Shown here one piece after another: positions 1 to 55,765 of a DNA stretch of 64,000 nt. The stretch is from Podocnemis expansa (lineage: Eukaryota > Chordata > Testudines > Podocnemididae), in the NCBI GenBank assembly GCA_007922195.1, contig ML682125.1:688119-752118 (forward strand), written 5' to 3'. The position numbers were made by a program, and so were the translations under genes. The first letter of the stretch is position 1; each line of letters opens with the position of its first letter. Below the pieces are notes generated by a model. That model did no database searches and was not told the DNA's origin. It saw only the letters and a program-made list of their open reading frames with translations.

Positions 1-1202
1 GAAGTCAGGCCCACTGGCTGCTTCCTGCCTGCCTCCTGAGTGTCTCGTGGACACTGGGGCAGCTGCAGGGTTTTCTGTCCATCGCCATTAAAACAACTGC
101 ACTGGAGCAGGGTCCATCACCTCATGTTCCCAAGGCTACCGTGGGCCCAATGTCTACAGGCTCCCCTGCCTCAGGCATGCACTGGGGCTGCCCTCCTGGG
201 CCCTACAGAGACTGGGCAGGCTGGTTTGTGGTACTGTACCTCTCTGCTGTTCCTCTGCAGTGTGAGGAGGGGAGGGAAGCACAAGAGAGACAAGAAGAAG
301 CAAAATTAAATGCTGAGGTGCAAGACTCAAATGCAGCTAAGGCCAGAGAAGCCATTGTGAACATGGCACTGTTGTTCCCTGCACACAGTCGCACCCAGTC
401 TGCTGACTCACTCCCAGGGGCTGCACGGCTGTGGGAGAAGGTGCTGGATTCCATCCTGGAACCTACCGCCTGCTCCCAGTGGGGCGGGTGCAAGACCAGA
501 GCCTGGGCTGAGTCAGCAGAGTGGGCAGTTTCCAAAATAATAGGTCACTGGAGTGATTCCAGCAGGGTAAATGTGCAGCCCATGACGTCATTCAGATTCT
601 GAGACCTGTAAGCACCTACCCCTCCCTACCAGGCTCGGCATGCTCCAGATCCGGCTTGGAGAGCAAACCTGACAGCCATGGACTCAGTGTGAACATAGAC
701 GAGGACGGACAAAGATTCAGAGCTCCAGGAATTCAAAAGTAATGAGCTGAACCATGAGCAGAAGGAAGTGGGACATGCGAGTTGGCTTTCCCAGCTCTGC
801 CAGACTCACACTGCGCCTTGGAAAAGCCACTTCGCTGTCCTGTACTTCAGCTCCCCCCACTGTAAACCAGGGACCCCCCCTCCCTGGCCAGCATGCAGCA
901 AGCATTGATCACTCAAGACTTGGGCAGTGTTAGGAGATGACAAGGGCTCCTGCTGCATCATGCACAGCCAACAGCTACCAGGGCAATGCGACAAGTCGAC
1001 ATTGCCTTTCTGCTCTCTACCCCAACACTGAGCACAGATCAGTGGTTACTACAGCCCTGTGAGGAAAACAGGGTGCAGTCTACCAGGGACAGACCACTTA
1101 CTGTCAGCAACCCCGCCAGGAAGAGGCATTTCACTGACAGTTGCGCACTGTGGGGAGGTGCCCTTTGGTCTTTGAAAAGGTGATGTGTCAGAACACCAGG
1201 CA
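1..1202 (-). other. DCTN1 intron, unique sequence
   Basis: This is part of the intron that follows the exon at 1964-2130. Both strands were searched by eye for the next DCTN1 exon and nothing matched. The open frames here are short and lack family resemblance. Apart from the CRE palindrome, no repeat or RNA gene is recognised. Confidence 0.6.
583..590. promoter_or_regulatory. Perfect CRE palindrome TGACGTCA
   Basis: A full 8-bp CREB/ATF site lies in the intron after the last visible DCTN1 exon. No promoter features surround it. Chance occurrence is plausible, though CpG-containing 8-mers are depleted in vertebrate introns. Confidence 0.3.
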
Positions 1203-1210
1203 GCCTAGAC

Positions 1211-1719
1211 CAGCGGTTCTCAACCTTCTGCAGGTCATGACACCCTTGGAAGCATATTGTAACCCTACAGGACACACCAGCCCACCCACCCCAGGCCAAA
1301 TCTGGCCACCTCCCTGGCTTCCTGTGACACTTACCACTGTGTGGCGAGACAGTAATGTGTCCTGACACATTGGTTCCCAACTTTTTTCAGGCTGGGGACC
1401 CCTTTTTAACAAAAAACTTTGCGGCCCCCTGGCTGATTATGTAATCTGGCCCGCACCACTCCAGCGGCACCTCTGGGACAGCGGGCAAGCAATGCCACCA
1501 CCACCATGGCCCGCACCGCTGGGGAGCCAAGCCCTAGCAGCTATGGCCCCCTGCCGGGGAGCGACCATGGCCCCATTCCCCTGCCAGGATCCAACCACAG
1601 GTGGGGAGAGGCAGCCCTGGCAGGGAGCATCAGGGCTGCAGCTGGATTCTGGCCCCAGCAAGGAGAAGCTCCACAGACCACCTGAAGCATGTCCCCGGAC
1701 CCCAGGTTGGGAACCACTG
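1211..1719. mobile_element. Chimeric hAT-like MITE with perfect 8-bp target duplication
   Basis: The unit starts CAGCGGTTCTCAACC and ends GGTTGGGAACCACTG, and GCCTAGAC lies directly on both sides (1203-1210 and 1720-1727). The 8-bp duplication and CAG..CTG termini indicate the hAT superfamily. The left part (1211-1367) belongs to the family also seen at 36.44 and 41.75 kb. The right part (1368-1719) belongs to the family at 39905-40296, in opposite orientation. No transposase is encoded. Confidence 0.85.
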
Positions 1720-1963
1720 GCCTAGACCAATGGCCAGCATCCACACGGAGGTGCTACCCACTCCTTGGAACCATTTGAAGGAGCCCGGTGCTTACAGAAC
1801 TGAGTGACCTGGGAGGCCCCCTGCCCCTTCTCTTCCTGAGGTTCACAGCCTTGCTCACTGCAGGCCAACATCTGGGCTGGTGTAACCAGGCTTCCTCCCC
1901 CACCTCCAGGCACTGGGGCTGCAGTAACCTCTGTCAGGGACAGGGCAGGGGCAGATCCCTCAC

Positions 1964-48261
<46,298 letters not shown>

Positions 48262-48275
48262 CTGTCTCATCATTG

Positions 48276-48337
48276 CAGAAAAGAGAGGAGGAGAGAGAGA
48301 AAAAGAGAAAAGAGGAAGGCAGAGAAAGAGAAGGTTA
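48276..48337 (-). promoter_or_regulatory. DCTN1: Long polypyrimidine tract before the APATRK microexon
   Basis: Sixty bases of almost pure C/T in transcript sense (CTCTTTTCTCTTTTTCTCTC and similar) precede the p135 ATG and the microexon acceptor. It should bind U2AF and PTB-type regulators. It forms the proximal 5' UTR if transcription starts at the internal promoter. Confidence 0.7.
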
Positions 48338-48732
48338 AAACATTCAATCACAACAATGCAGCTCTCTGTAGACAGTCTCTCAAGCAGTCTGCCCAGGAGC
48401 GCTTGCAAATGGCTGCAGCTTTTCCTTTCATCTGTCATCCATTGACCCTGATAATCCTGCAACCGCTTCTCCTAAACCCCGAACCGCTACAGATGCCGAC
48501 GATCAGCGAGACTCTAGTGTGCTGGAGTCTGGGTCCATCCTAGCAGCTGGAGCCACGGGCCACACTTCTTTTCTCTGCCGGCCTCTCCAACCACCGCCCT
48601 GGCTCCTCATTACATCACCAGTTATGGATTCTTCCCTCCCCTCTCCAAGTTCTGAGGCAGCCCTTGAATCCAGGCACAGCACCAGGGACTGAGCGGATGC
48701 TTTCTTCCACAGGGAGGAGGGATGCACAGGGA

Positions 48733-48737
48733 CCAAT
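48733..48737 (+). promoter_or_regulatory. CCAAT box (candidate NF-Y site)
   Basis: CCAAT on the plus strand reads ATTGG in gene orientation. Reading along the gene, the order is X-box, 13 bases, then ATTGG. This X-then-Y order is reminiscent of RFX/NF-Y modules. Confidence 0.35.
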
Positions 48738-48750
48738 GAGGTGCTCCTCT

Positions 48751-48763
48751 GTAACCTAGCAAC
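48751..48763. promoter_or_regulatory. RFX X-box motif
   Basis: GTAACCTAGCAAC fits the RFX consensus GTNRCC-N(0-3)-RGYAAC exactly, with a 1-base spacer. It lies about 480 bases upstream of the p135 ATG. RFX factors drive ciliary, neuronal and MHC class II genes. A CCAAT box lies 13 bases from it, and RFX and NF-Y often act together. Confidence 0.5.
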
Positions 48764-49467
48764 GCCTTAGGCTCAGCTGTCTCGCTGGCTAATTAGACCA
48801 TTTCTTCATCCCTCTAGCACTAACGGGCCCAGCTCAGCATCTACGCATGCTCACTCGCAGAACCTTGCGACTCACTCAGCTGACACGGTCCAGCCTTCCC
48901 AGTTACCAGGAGTTGCCTATACACCAACCACAGAACCTACCAGAGCTGAATGACCTGGTTCAAAGGACAAATTAACACACACACACAGCCACCTCCAACC
49001 CCCCACCACTGAGCTCCTCGCCCAACATCACTCCTGCATTCCCAATGAAATCCCAAATTCCCAGTTCACTCTCTCGCACACAGACTCCTGGCTTCACAAG
49101 GAAACAAAATCTAAAAAAAAAAAAACAACAAAAACCCCAACTGTGATTTTCTGCTTGTTCAATAAATAAAAATAAAACCAGAATGAAACTCACATAAGAG
49201 ACCAGCCTCACCATCTCCCAAAGAGCCCAATATGCGCTGACAAGCACCTGTTCCACCATCAGCAGAAGTCACTTCAGCTAAGCAGACATCCTGAGCACTA
49301 GCAAACAGGCTTCACTACACTGCCAAAGTGCCAAGTTTAAACCTCAAATTTAACACAAGGTTCCTCTAAAGTTTTCTATCATTCTCAGGTTAATAGCTTT
49401 CAAGAGGCTAGGGCCTGAGATCATATTTCCCTTAAAAGCAGGCAAAACCCTCATTAATACTGTAGAA

Positions 49468-49925
49468 CAGGGGTGGCCAAACTTATGGAACTCAAAAGCC
49501 ACATGAGTTGAGTATTAAGCCTTCAAGAGCCGCACTGAGGCAAAGCCATATGCTTTTGCCTACTCCAAAATTACTCAGTTTAAAATTCATTGCACGCTTT
49601 AATTTTATTGTATATTGACCCTACTAATGACAGGTTCTAATAATTACTTAAGGTTCCATGAAAATTAGGCCTACACAGTAAAAACTTAACTGCTGCTCGC
49701 TGTAGATGACTGCAGGCTAGCAGCGAGTTTTTTAAAATCCCAACCATGCGCACTTCTCCCTGCCATCCCCGACTGTGCCGCACTTCTCCCCACCATCCCA
49801 AACCCCTCCTGAACTCCTAGGCTGGAGCTGCTTTCCTAAATTGATTTGCTGACATTCTTTTGGGAGCCACAATTTTTCATTCTAGAGCCACATGTGGCTC
49901 CCGAGCCACAGTTCGGCCACGCCAA
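49468..49925. mobile_element. hAT-like element (CAGGGGTGGCCAAAC terminus)
   Basis: The left end CAGGGGTGGCCAAACTTATG and right end CCACAGTTCGGCCACGCC are imperfect inverted repeats. GAGCCACATGTGGCTCCCGAG near the right end mirrors GAGCCGCACTGAGGC at the left. No clear target duplication and no transposase. It resembles Charlie-type hAT MITEs. Confidence 0.7.
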
Positions 49926-50980
49926 CATGAATTTAAAATGCTACAACAGTCGGGAACTTCTAGAAAGCCTTGGTTCCATCACTCTGTGCACCACTCTCCC
50001 CTTCCTCCTGCTCACTGTTATAACAACCTTCCATTTCTGGCCAAAGGCCCTAAAAAATCCACAGATCCTCCCGTCTGAGATCTCTGGGCTATATCTGGGG
50101 AGAGGAATCTCCATCATGCAGGAGGACCCTTAAGACAGGAGACCTAACAAAACAGGCTAGGTACGAGACCTGCGCCTGCGGCATCCGAAGGATTTTTTAT
50201 TTTTCTTCTTCTTCAGTGGAACAGATATTAAACAGGTGTTAAACTCACCTTTACGGCATCCCTTGAAATGAGATTTCAGCAGCTCATGAGGGTAGGCTGT
50301 TGAAATCCTCGCTATATAAAATCTTTTAATTATATGAAAGCTCCCCTTTACCTTTTCTGCCCCTTCCCCCAATAATATCCGGCCAGAACAGAAGCAATAG
50401 GTAACAATGTGAACTCCTGCATTAGGGCTTCATTTATTGGTAGCACGTGGCCTAGACAGAGATCTAGAGCAGCGTGGCAGCTTGGCAGATTGTCCCATAG
50501 CAGAACCATGCTGAGTTCAAACATGAACAGGTACACTTGGAACAGGACCATATTTTTCATAAATCTACTTTCCAGCAACAATTTACAGAGCAAGAAACCC
50601 AAATTCAGTGAGTCCAAATAATGTCATCATGAATTCTACATGTGGATGTTCTTATCATACAGCGTGTTCCTCAGGGTCAGAGTTCAAAGTCTTATTCATA
50701 ATTTTGTTGCTATGTAAAGAGAACATTTGCCATCTGAAAATTAACACCACATTTAGCATTAAAACCATCATTTCCAAGTTCCTTTACAGCCTATCAAGTG
50801 CTGATGTATCCTAGAAGCTGACAGAATGAGAAAGGTTATTTGAACAGAGTGTATGCACAGTCAGAAATGAAAATGGCCACCAGTAAGCCCATCATTTAAT
50901 TAAAATTAATTGGCCTTGATCTGAAGTATTTCACAATGGATTTAAAAGCATTACCCAAGTGCACTTTCAAAAAAAATTTA

Positions 50981-51230
50981 AAACGGGTAGGCATGTTAGT
51001 CTAGTCGGCAAAACAAACAAGGAGCCCTGTGTCACTTAAAGACTAACACATTTATTTGTCACATGAGATTTCATGGGAGAAAATCCCACTTCGTCAGACG
51101 CTTAGAAAATCTGTAAGTTCCCCCAATCTTCTAAGCATCTGACGAAGTGGGATTTTCTCCCATGAAAGCTCATGTGACAAATAAATGTGTTGGTCTTTAA
51201 GTGACACAGGACTCCTTGTTTGTTTGTTTA
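50981..51230 (+). mobile_element. Fold-back MITE, near-complete hairpin
   Basis: Left AAACGGGTAGGCATGTTAGT and ACAAACAAGGAGCCCTGTGT; central TCCCACTTCGTCAGACGC with its mirror GCATCTGACGAAGTGGGA; right CAGGACTCCTTGTTTG. The arms pair almost perfectly. A-rich words (aaaaaaaatt) lie on both sides and may be its target duplication. Confidence 0.88.
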
Positions 51231-51245
51231 AAAAAAATTCAGTAA

Positions 51246-51345
51246 TCTAAAACAGTGATTCTCAACCTTCTTCCATTTGCAGACCCCTTGGAAAATTTTA
51301 GATATAATCCATGGACCCCCAAGGCATCAGACAGCCAGCCTAAAA
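51246..51345. mobile_element. hAT-like element, left terminus
   Basis: AACAGTGATTCTCAACCTTCT is a hAT left end, and GCAGACCCCTTGGAAAATTT with ATCCATGGACCCCCAAGG follows as in related elements. The right end was not identified, so the element is probably truncated. Confidence 0.5.
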
Positions 51346-52599
51346 AGGAAAGAAAAGTAGATTCTAGGGTTTTTTTGGTTTGTTTTTGCATATTAAGAAA
51401 AAATTGATTTAGGACAGGGAGATTAGTGCAACAGGCTGCTCACCCCCATCACAGCCCCAGTCTGTTTGGATTTAAAAAGAGATGGATTGTTGAATGTTTC
51501 TCCTATCAACAAGGGAGGAAGTCCATTTTCTTGTTAACGTTTGCCCAGCTGACACTGAACAGGACCAATTCATGAATCCGTGAATCAAACCTTAACTTCT
51601 CTTTGATAATACAGTACAGGTAAAACGCACAGTACTGTGTCAGTCTTGGATTGAAGTTTTCACCTTAAGCACCATGGACCAAATCCTGCCAGGCTCTGTC
51701 CCTGTCCCTTGCTGTGCAAGTCCTGCGAAGCAGAGCAACAATGCAGAGCTTGGTTAAGGTCTGAGGCACAGAAAATGGAGTTTCTAATAATGATGGAGAT
51801 TGTGTCTTCCTCTTGGGAAGCAGCTGCAGTGCCTAAAATCCCTGAGGAGCACAGACAAGTCCCTCAGTGAGTCGGGACTTCATTTACTGGTAGCATGTGA
51901 CCTAGACAGAGATCACAGAGCAGAGGAGAACCTCCCTTGGTTCAGAACCGGTATAGCTACACACAGAACATGACCATACTTTTCCGAAATCTACTTTCTG
52001 GCAACACTTTCCAGAGCCAGGACATCTTAGCAACAAAGGGGGTTTAATTATACAGAACATTTTCTTTTGGCAGCTTTAAAGATCATGGAAGTTTTCAAGC
52101 AGAGTCCATACCAGCTACCTAAGGTATCATCACCACAGGACTGGCAGACACAAGCTACAGATCTCAGAGTGCAACAGTCACATGCTCAAATCAAGATGTG
52201 GTATTGCAGGCTTGGGCTTAGGTTTTCCATAGGCTGCTTCTCTGTATTTAGGCAGAGGGCTGTTGCCATTCTAGATACAGCCATTTGGCTCCTGGCATGT
52301 TACCAGTGGATCCATCAGGCTATTTAACCCCATTCAGCAGTGCAGGAGATGGAAATTTTGGCAATGGTACATTTCACACGCATGGGATAATGAAACACTT
52401 CTTGGGCTTCACCTTCAGATGACGTTCAATTGGCCAGTGATTTAGGACCCTTCTGTACCTGCTCATGTTGCATAGAGCCATAAGGCAGAAGATGGGTAAC
52501 ATACTTCTGAATTCAGAGAAAGAGTATGATGCTTATGGGCAAGTTTCTTCACTTTCCACAGCAGGCACTGGAGCAGCAAGAACACGGGGCGGCTGCAGT

Positions 52600-53342
52600 T
52601 AGTCAGCATCTACAAAGTGGTCTCTATGATCCCCAGACAGATTCTCTTCAGCAAAGTCAAGGTTGCTGGAGGAAAGGACCTGAGGGTTATGGTGGACAGA
52701 AAGCTAGGTATGAGTCAACAGTGTGTTCTTGTTAACAAAAAGGACAATGGCATACTGGGCTGCATCAGAAGAAGTGTTACCAGCAGATGGAGGGACGTGA
52801 TTATTCCCCCCTGTTTGGCACTGGTGAGGCTACATCTGGAATACTGTGTCCAGTTTTCGGCTCCCAACTACTAAAACAATGTGGACAAATTAGAAAGAGT
52901 CCAGCAGAGGGCAACAAAAATGATCAAGGGGCTGGAGCTCAAGACCTAGAAAGAAAGACTGAAGGAACTAGGCTTATTTAGCCTGCAGAAGAGAAGACTG
53001 AGGGAGGATTTGATAGCAACCTTCAACTACTTGAAAGGGTGCTCCAGAGAGGAGGGAGCTCAGCTGTTCTCAGTAGTAAGAGAGGACAGAACAGGGAGCA
53101 ATGGTTTCAAGTTACAGCTGGGAGAGGTTGAGGCTGGATATTAGGAAAAACTCTCTCACTAGGAGGGTGGTGAAGCATTGGAATGGGTTGCCTAGGGAGG
53201 TGTGAGAATCTCCATCTTTGGAGATATTTAAGGTCCAGTTAGACAATACCCTGGCTGGGATGATTTAATGAGAGTGCTCCTACTTTTTCACAGTGGGTTG
53301 GACTATATGACCTCATGAGGTCCCTTCCAACCCTACGATTCT
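52600..53342 (+). mobile_element. CR1 LINE 3' part
   Basis: Frames read CVLVNKKDNGILGCIRRSVT and PCLALVRLHLEYCVQFSAPN, the end of CR1 ORF2. They are followed by the 3' UTR and the terminal GGTCCCTTCCAACCCTACGA with ATTCTGTG. It is well preserved but 5'-truncated near 52,600. Confidence 0.9.
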
Positions 53343-53344
53343 GT

Positions 53345-53665
53345 GTTACCTGAAGGGGGTTCCAGGGATGATGAAGCTGGCTGTTCTCAGTGGTGGCAGA
53401 TGAGAACTATGAGCAATGCTCTCAACTTGCAGTGGGGTAGGTCTAGGCGTGATATTAGGAAAAGTTTTTTCACTAGGAGGGTGGTGAAACCCTGCCGTGG
53501 GTTACCTAGGGGGTGGTGGAATCTCCATCCTTAGAGATTTCTAAGGCCCAACTTGACAAAGCCCTAGCTGGGATGGTTTAATTGGGGTTGGTCCTGCTTG
53601 GAGCAGGAAATTGGATTAGATGACCTTCTGAGGTCCCTTCCAACCCCTACAGTCTCTGTTGCTGG
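53345..53665 (+). mobile_element. Second CR1 3' UTR, in tandem
   Basis: Immediately after the first CR1 tail the 3' UTR pattern repeats (GGAAAAGTTTTTTCACTAGG; GAGGTCCCTTCCAACCCCTA). It is either a second insertion into the A/T-rich tail of the first or a partial duplication. Confidence 0.85.
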
Positions 53666-54489
53666 GCCATGCCAGTGCTTTTAGGCAGAAAGGTCTATGT
53701 TATCTGGCTGCAGCGAGAACTCTGTTCCACAGCTAGACCTACCTTTTGCTACAGAGCCTGGCAGTCCAGAACCTGTAATGTAGCATCTCAAACATCTGAC
53801 AAAGCAGACCTCCAGAACTTAATGGAAAGCTGAATCTAAATCAACACAAGTAGCGCAAACTCCAGTTCTTAGTGGTCGGACTTGCCTTAGGTTTATGCTT
53901 AAAGGATGAACAAACAACTAAAAAAGGGCTGCATCAAAGCACGAGAAAGGGAGTACTGAAAACAAGCCCCTAAGAGCTGCGACACTTATGCACAGCACAA
54001 CAGACCTGCAGAGATTATTCGACAGAGAGGGTTTCACAGACTCAAGGCCTTCACAGTGCTCCGGAAAGGAGCTGCCACCAGAGGAGCCTAGCATGCCACA
54101 TGAACCGTGAAGAGTGGGATGTGGCAGAGCATTCAAGAGGCAGAGAACTGAAAGAGACATTATGATTATTTGATAAAGGCAGGGTCAGCCCAAGACTGGA
54201 CTCCAGAAATGGACAGTGGCAGACTGCGGTTCTGCTTCAGCCGATGTCTATGTGATAGTCTCACTCTACTACAACTAACTAAAGTTTCTGTTTAAAAGGG
54301 AAGGGCAGCCTCTGCTGAGTGATCTCAGAGCCAGCCATACGATGAAGCTTCCACAGGGACTTATTAATGAGTCTTTTGCTCATTTTTATCTACATGGTTA
54401 TGGAGGAACACACTCAATGGTTTATTTGCCTTTGTTGTGCAATTCTACTCATAACAGTCATTCTGTACACATGGCATTATGGACTTTCT

Positions 54490-55122
54490 GTAAGTTCATC
54501 CATCTTCGAAGCATCTGATGAAGTGGGATTTTCTCCCACGAAAGCTCATGCAAAAAATAAATCTGTTAGTCTTAAAGTGCCACACAACTCCTTGTTTTTT
54601 TTGCTGGATGGCTATGTCCACACGTACATCATTATTCTGAAATAAGTTATTTCGAAATGAGTTATTTGGAAATAAAGTCCTTATTTCGAAATAAGTTAAT
54701 TCGAATTAAGGGAAAAGCTCAAAGAGAAATAGCATGTCTAAACCCAGGACTTGCTATTTTGCTTTAGGAGAGGGGCACCATGGGAGGTGTAGCAACATGG
54801 CCCCCTCCCTGGGCCATGCCCCCACCCAATATAGGCTAAAATGAAGGCACCGTGGGAAGACAAAGGGCAAAAGTGTTATTTATTTCAAAATAACATGTCC
54901 AAACGGCATTATTGCGAAATAACAGCCGTTTTGATTTAAAGTAGGTTTAAGCTATTTTGAAATGACAGCTCTTATTTTGAAATGATGGAGCCCGTCATTT
55001 TGAAATAAGAATACGTCGTGTGGACCTAATCTCCTTTATTTCCAAATAACCAGTGTTATTTTGAAATGAAGGATGTGTGGATATACCCGACTAGACTAAC
55101 ACGGCTATCCCTTTGGTAATTC
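54490..55122 (+). mobile_element. Fold-back MITE right half, split by another MITE
   Basis: The right arm (GATGAAGTGGGATTTTCTCC, AAATCTGTTAGTCTTAAAGT, AACTCCTTG) runs to TTTGCTGGA. The terminal GACTAGACTAACACGGCTAT and CCCTTTGG follow only after a 479-bp insert. The left arm is missing. Confidence 0.8.
54610..55088. mobile_element. AT-palindrome MITE nested in the fold-back MITE
   Basis: The ends GGCTATGTCCACAC and GTGTGGATATACCC are inverted repeats. The interior has recurring TTATTTCGAAATAA-type palindromes near both ends, so long stretches can pair. Flanks suggest only a 2-3 bp target duplication (GAT/GAC), unlike the 8 bp of hAT elements; a Harbinger-type origin is possible. Confidence 0.75.
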
Positions 55123-55429
55123 TTCAGCTAAGTACCACACACTGAATGAGTTTTCTAGATGCACAGAAGATCTCAGTGTGAGCTCGAAAGTTCGTATTGC
55201 TCCCCAAAAGAAGTCAATCAGGAAAAGATATTACCTCACCCACCCTGTCTCCCTAATATCAAGGAGCCAACCTGACTGCAGCAACCTTTTCTAACTGCCA
55301 TTCATAGGGATGTGTCCATTGGCAGAGTGTGTAGAAATTTAAATGTATGCCACACTATTTGTGTATTACAGTGAATATTACTGTCCACTGTACACTGGTC
55401 ACAGGCAGAAATGGTCAACACTAGAAAAC

Positions 55430-55545
55430 TAATAAGGATCCTTTTGGCAACTTTAAAGACTAATTAATTCTTAAGTTTATAAAGGTGCTGCCAGACTCCT
55501 TGTTTGTTTTGCTGAACTAGACTAAGATGGCTATCACTCTGGAAC
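55430..55545 (+). mobile_element. Fold-back MITE, right arm
   Basis: It reads AACTTTAAAGACTAATTAATT, CCAGACTCCTTGTTTGTTTT and CTGAACTAGACTAAGATGGC. Left arm absent. Substantially diverged. Confidence 0.7.
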
Positions 55546-55555
55546 TAGAAAATTA

Positions 55556-55765
55556 AGTTGGGTTAACTATATCAGCTAGGTGTGTGAAAAATCCACACAT
55601 CCCTGCACAGTGCAGTTAAGCCACCCTAAGTCCCCATGTAGACAGCACTACGTCGATAGCAGAATTCTTCCATGAAGGATGCAGATTGTGTGTCCCCTTG
55701 GTGTCGGTAGCGTCTATGCTCACTTGCTTCAGTGGCATAGTGCTGTAGCATGTTAAGTGTATGCA
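55556..55765. mobile_element. GTGTAGACA-type MITE copy
   Basis: It contains TTAACTATATCAGCTAGGTG, CCCCATGTAGACAGCACTAC, a central AGAATTCTTCCATGAAGGAT, and GTAGCGTCTATGCTC. This matches the better-known reptile family with a GTCTACAC core. Boundaries are approximate. Confidence 0.65.

Larger units (their letters stand above)
48274..48800 (-). promoter_or_regulatory. DCTN1: Candidate internal promoter and 5' UTR of the p135 isoform
   Basis: The stretch directly upstream of the p135 start has a long pyrimidine tract (48276-48337), which also serves the p150 acceptor. It has a GC box (CCGCCC, 48594-48599), a CCAAT box and an X-box, and no TATA element I can recognise. CpGs are more frequent at 48.4-48.9 kb than in the surrounding introns. 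Position fits an alternative promoter between the CAP-Gly exons and the basic microexons, as known in mammals. The transcription start cannot be placed from sequence. Confidence 0.5.

Noticed and set aside
141..602. Plus-strand frame of 153 codons with a charged EEGREAQERQEEA-like stretch
   Set aside because: The charged run resembled a coiled coil, but no exon boundaries or homology were found, and it is on the opposite strand to DCTN1.
50157..50372. Minus-strand frame ending in a Lys-rich run and then an Arg-rich run
   Set aside because: Looked briefly like the basic p150 segment or a nuclear signal, but it lacks splice signals in the right phase and does not match the expected LKPKK exon.
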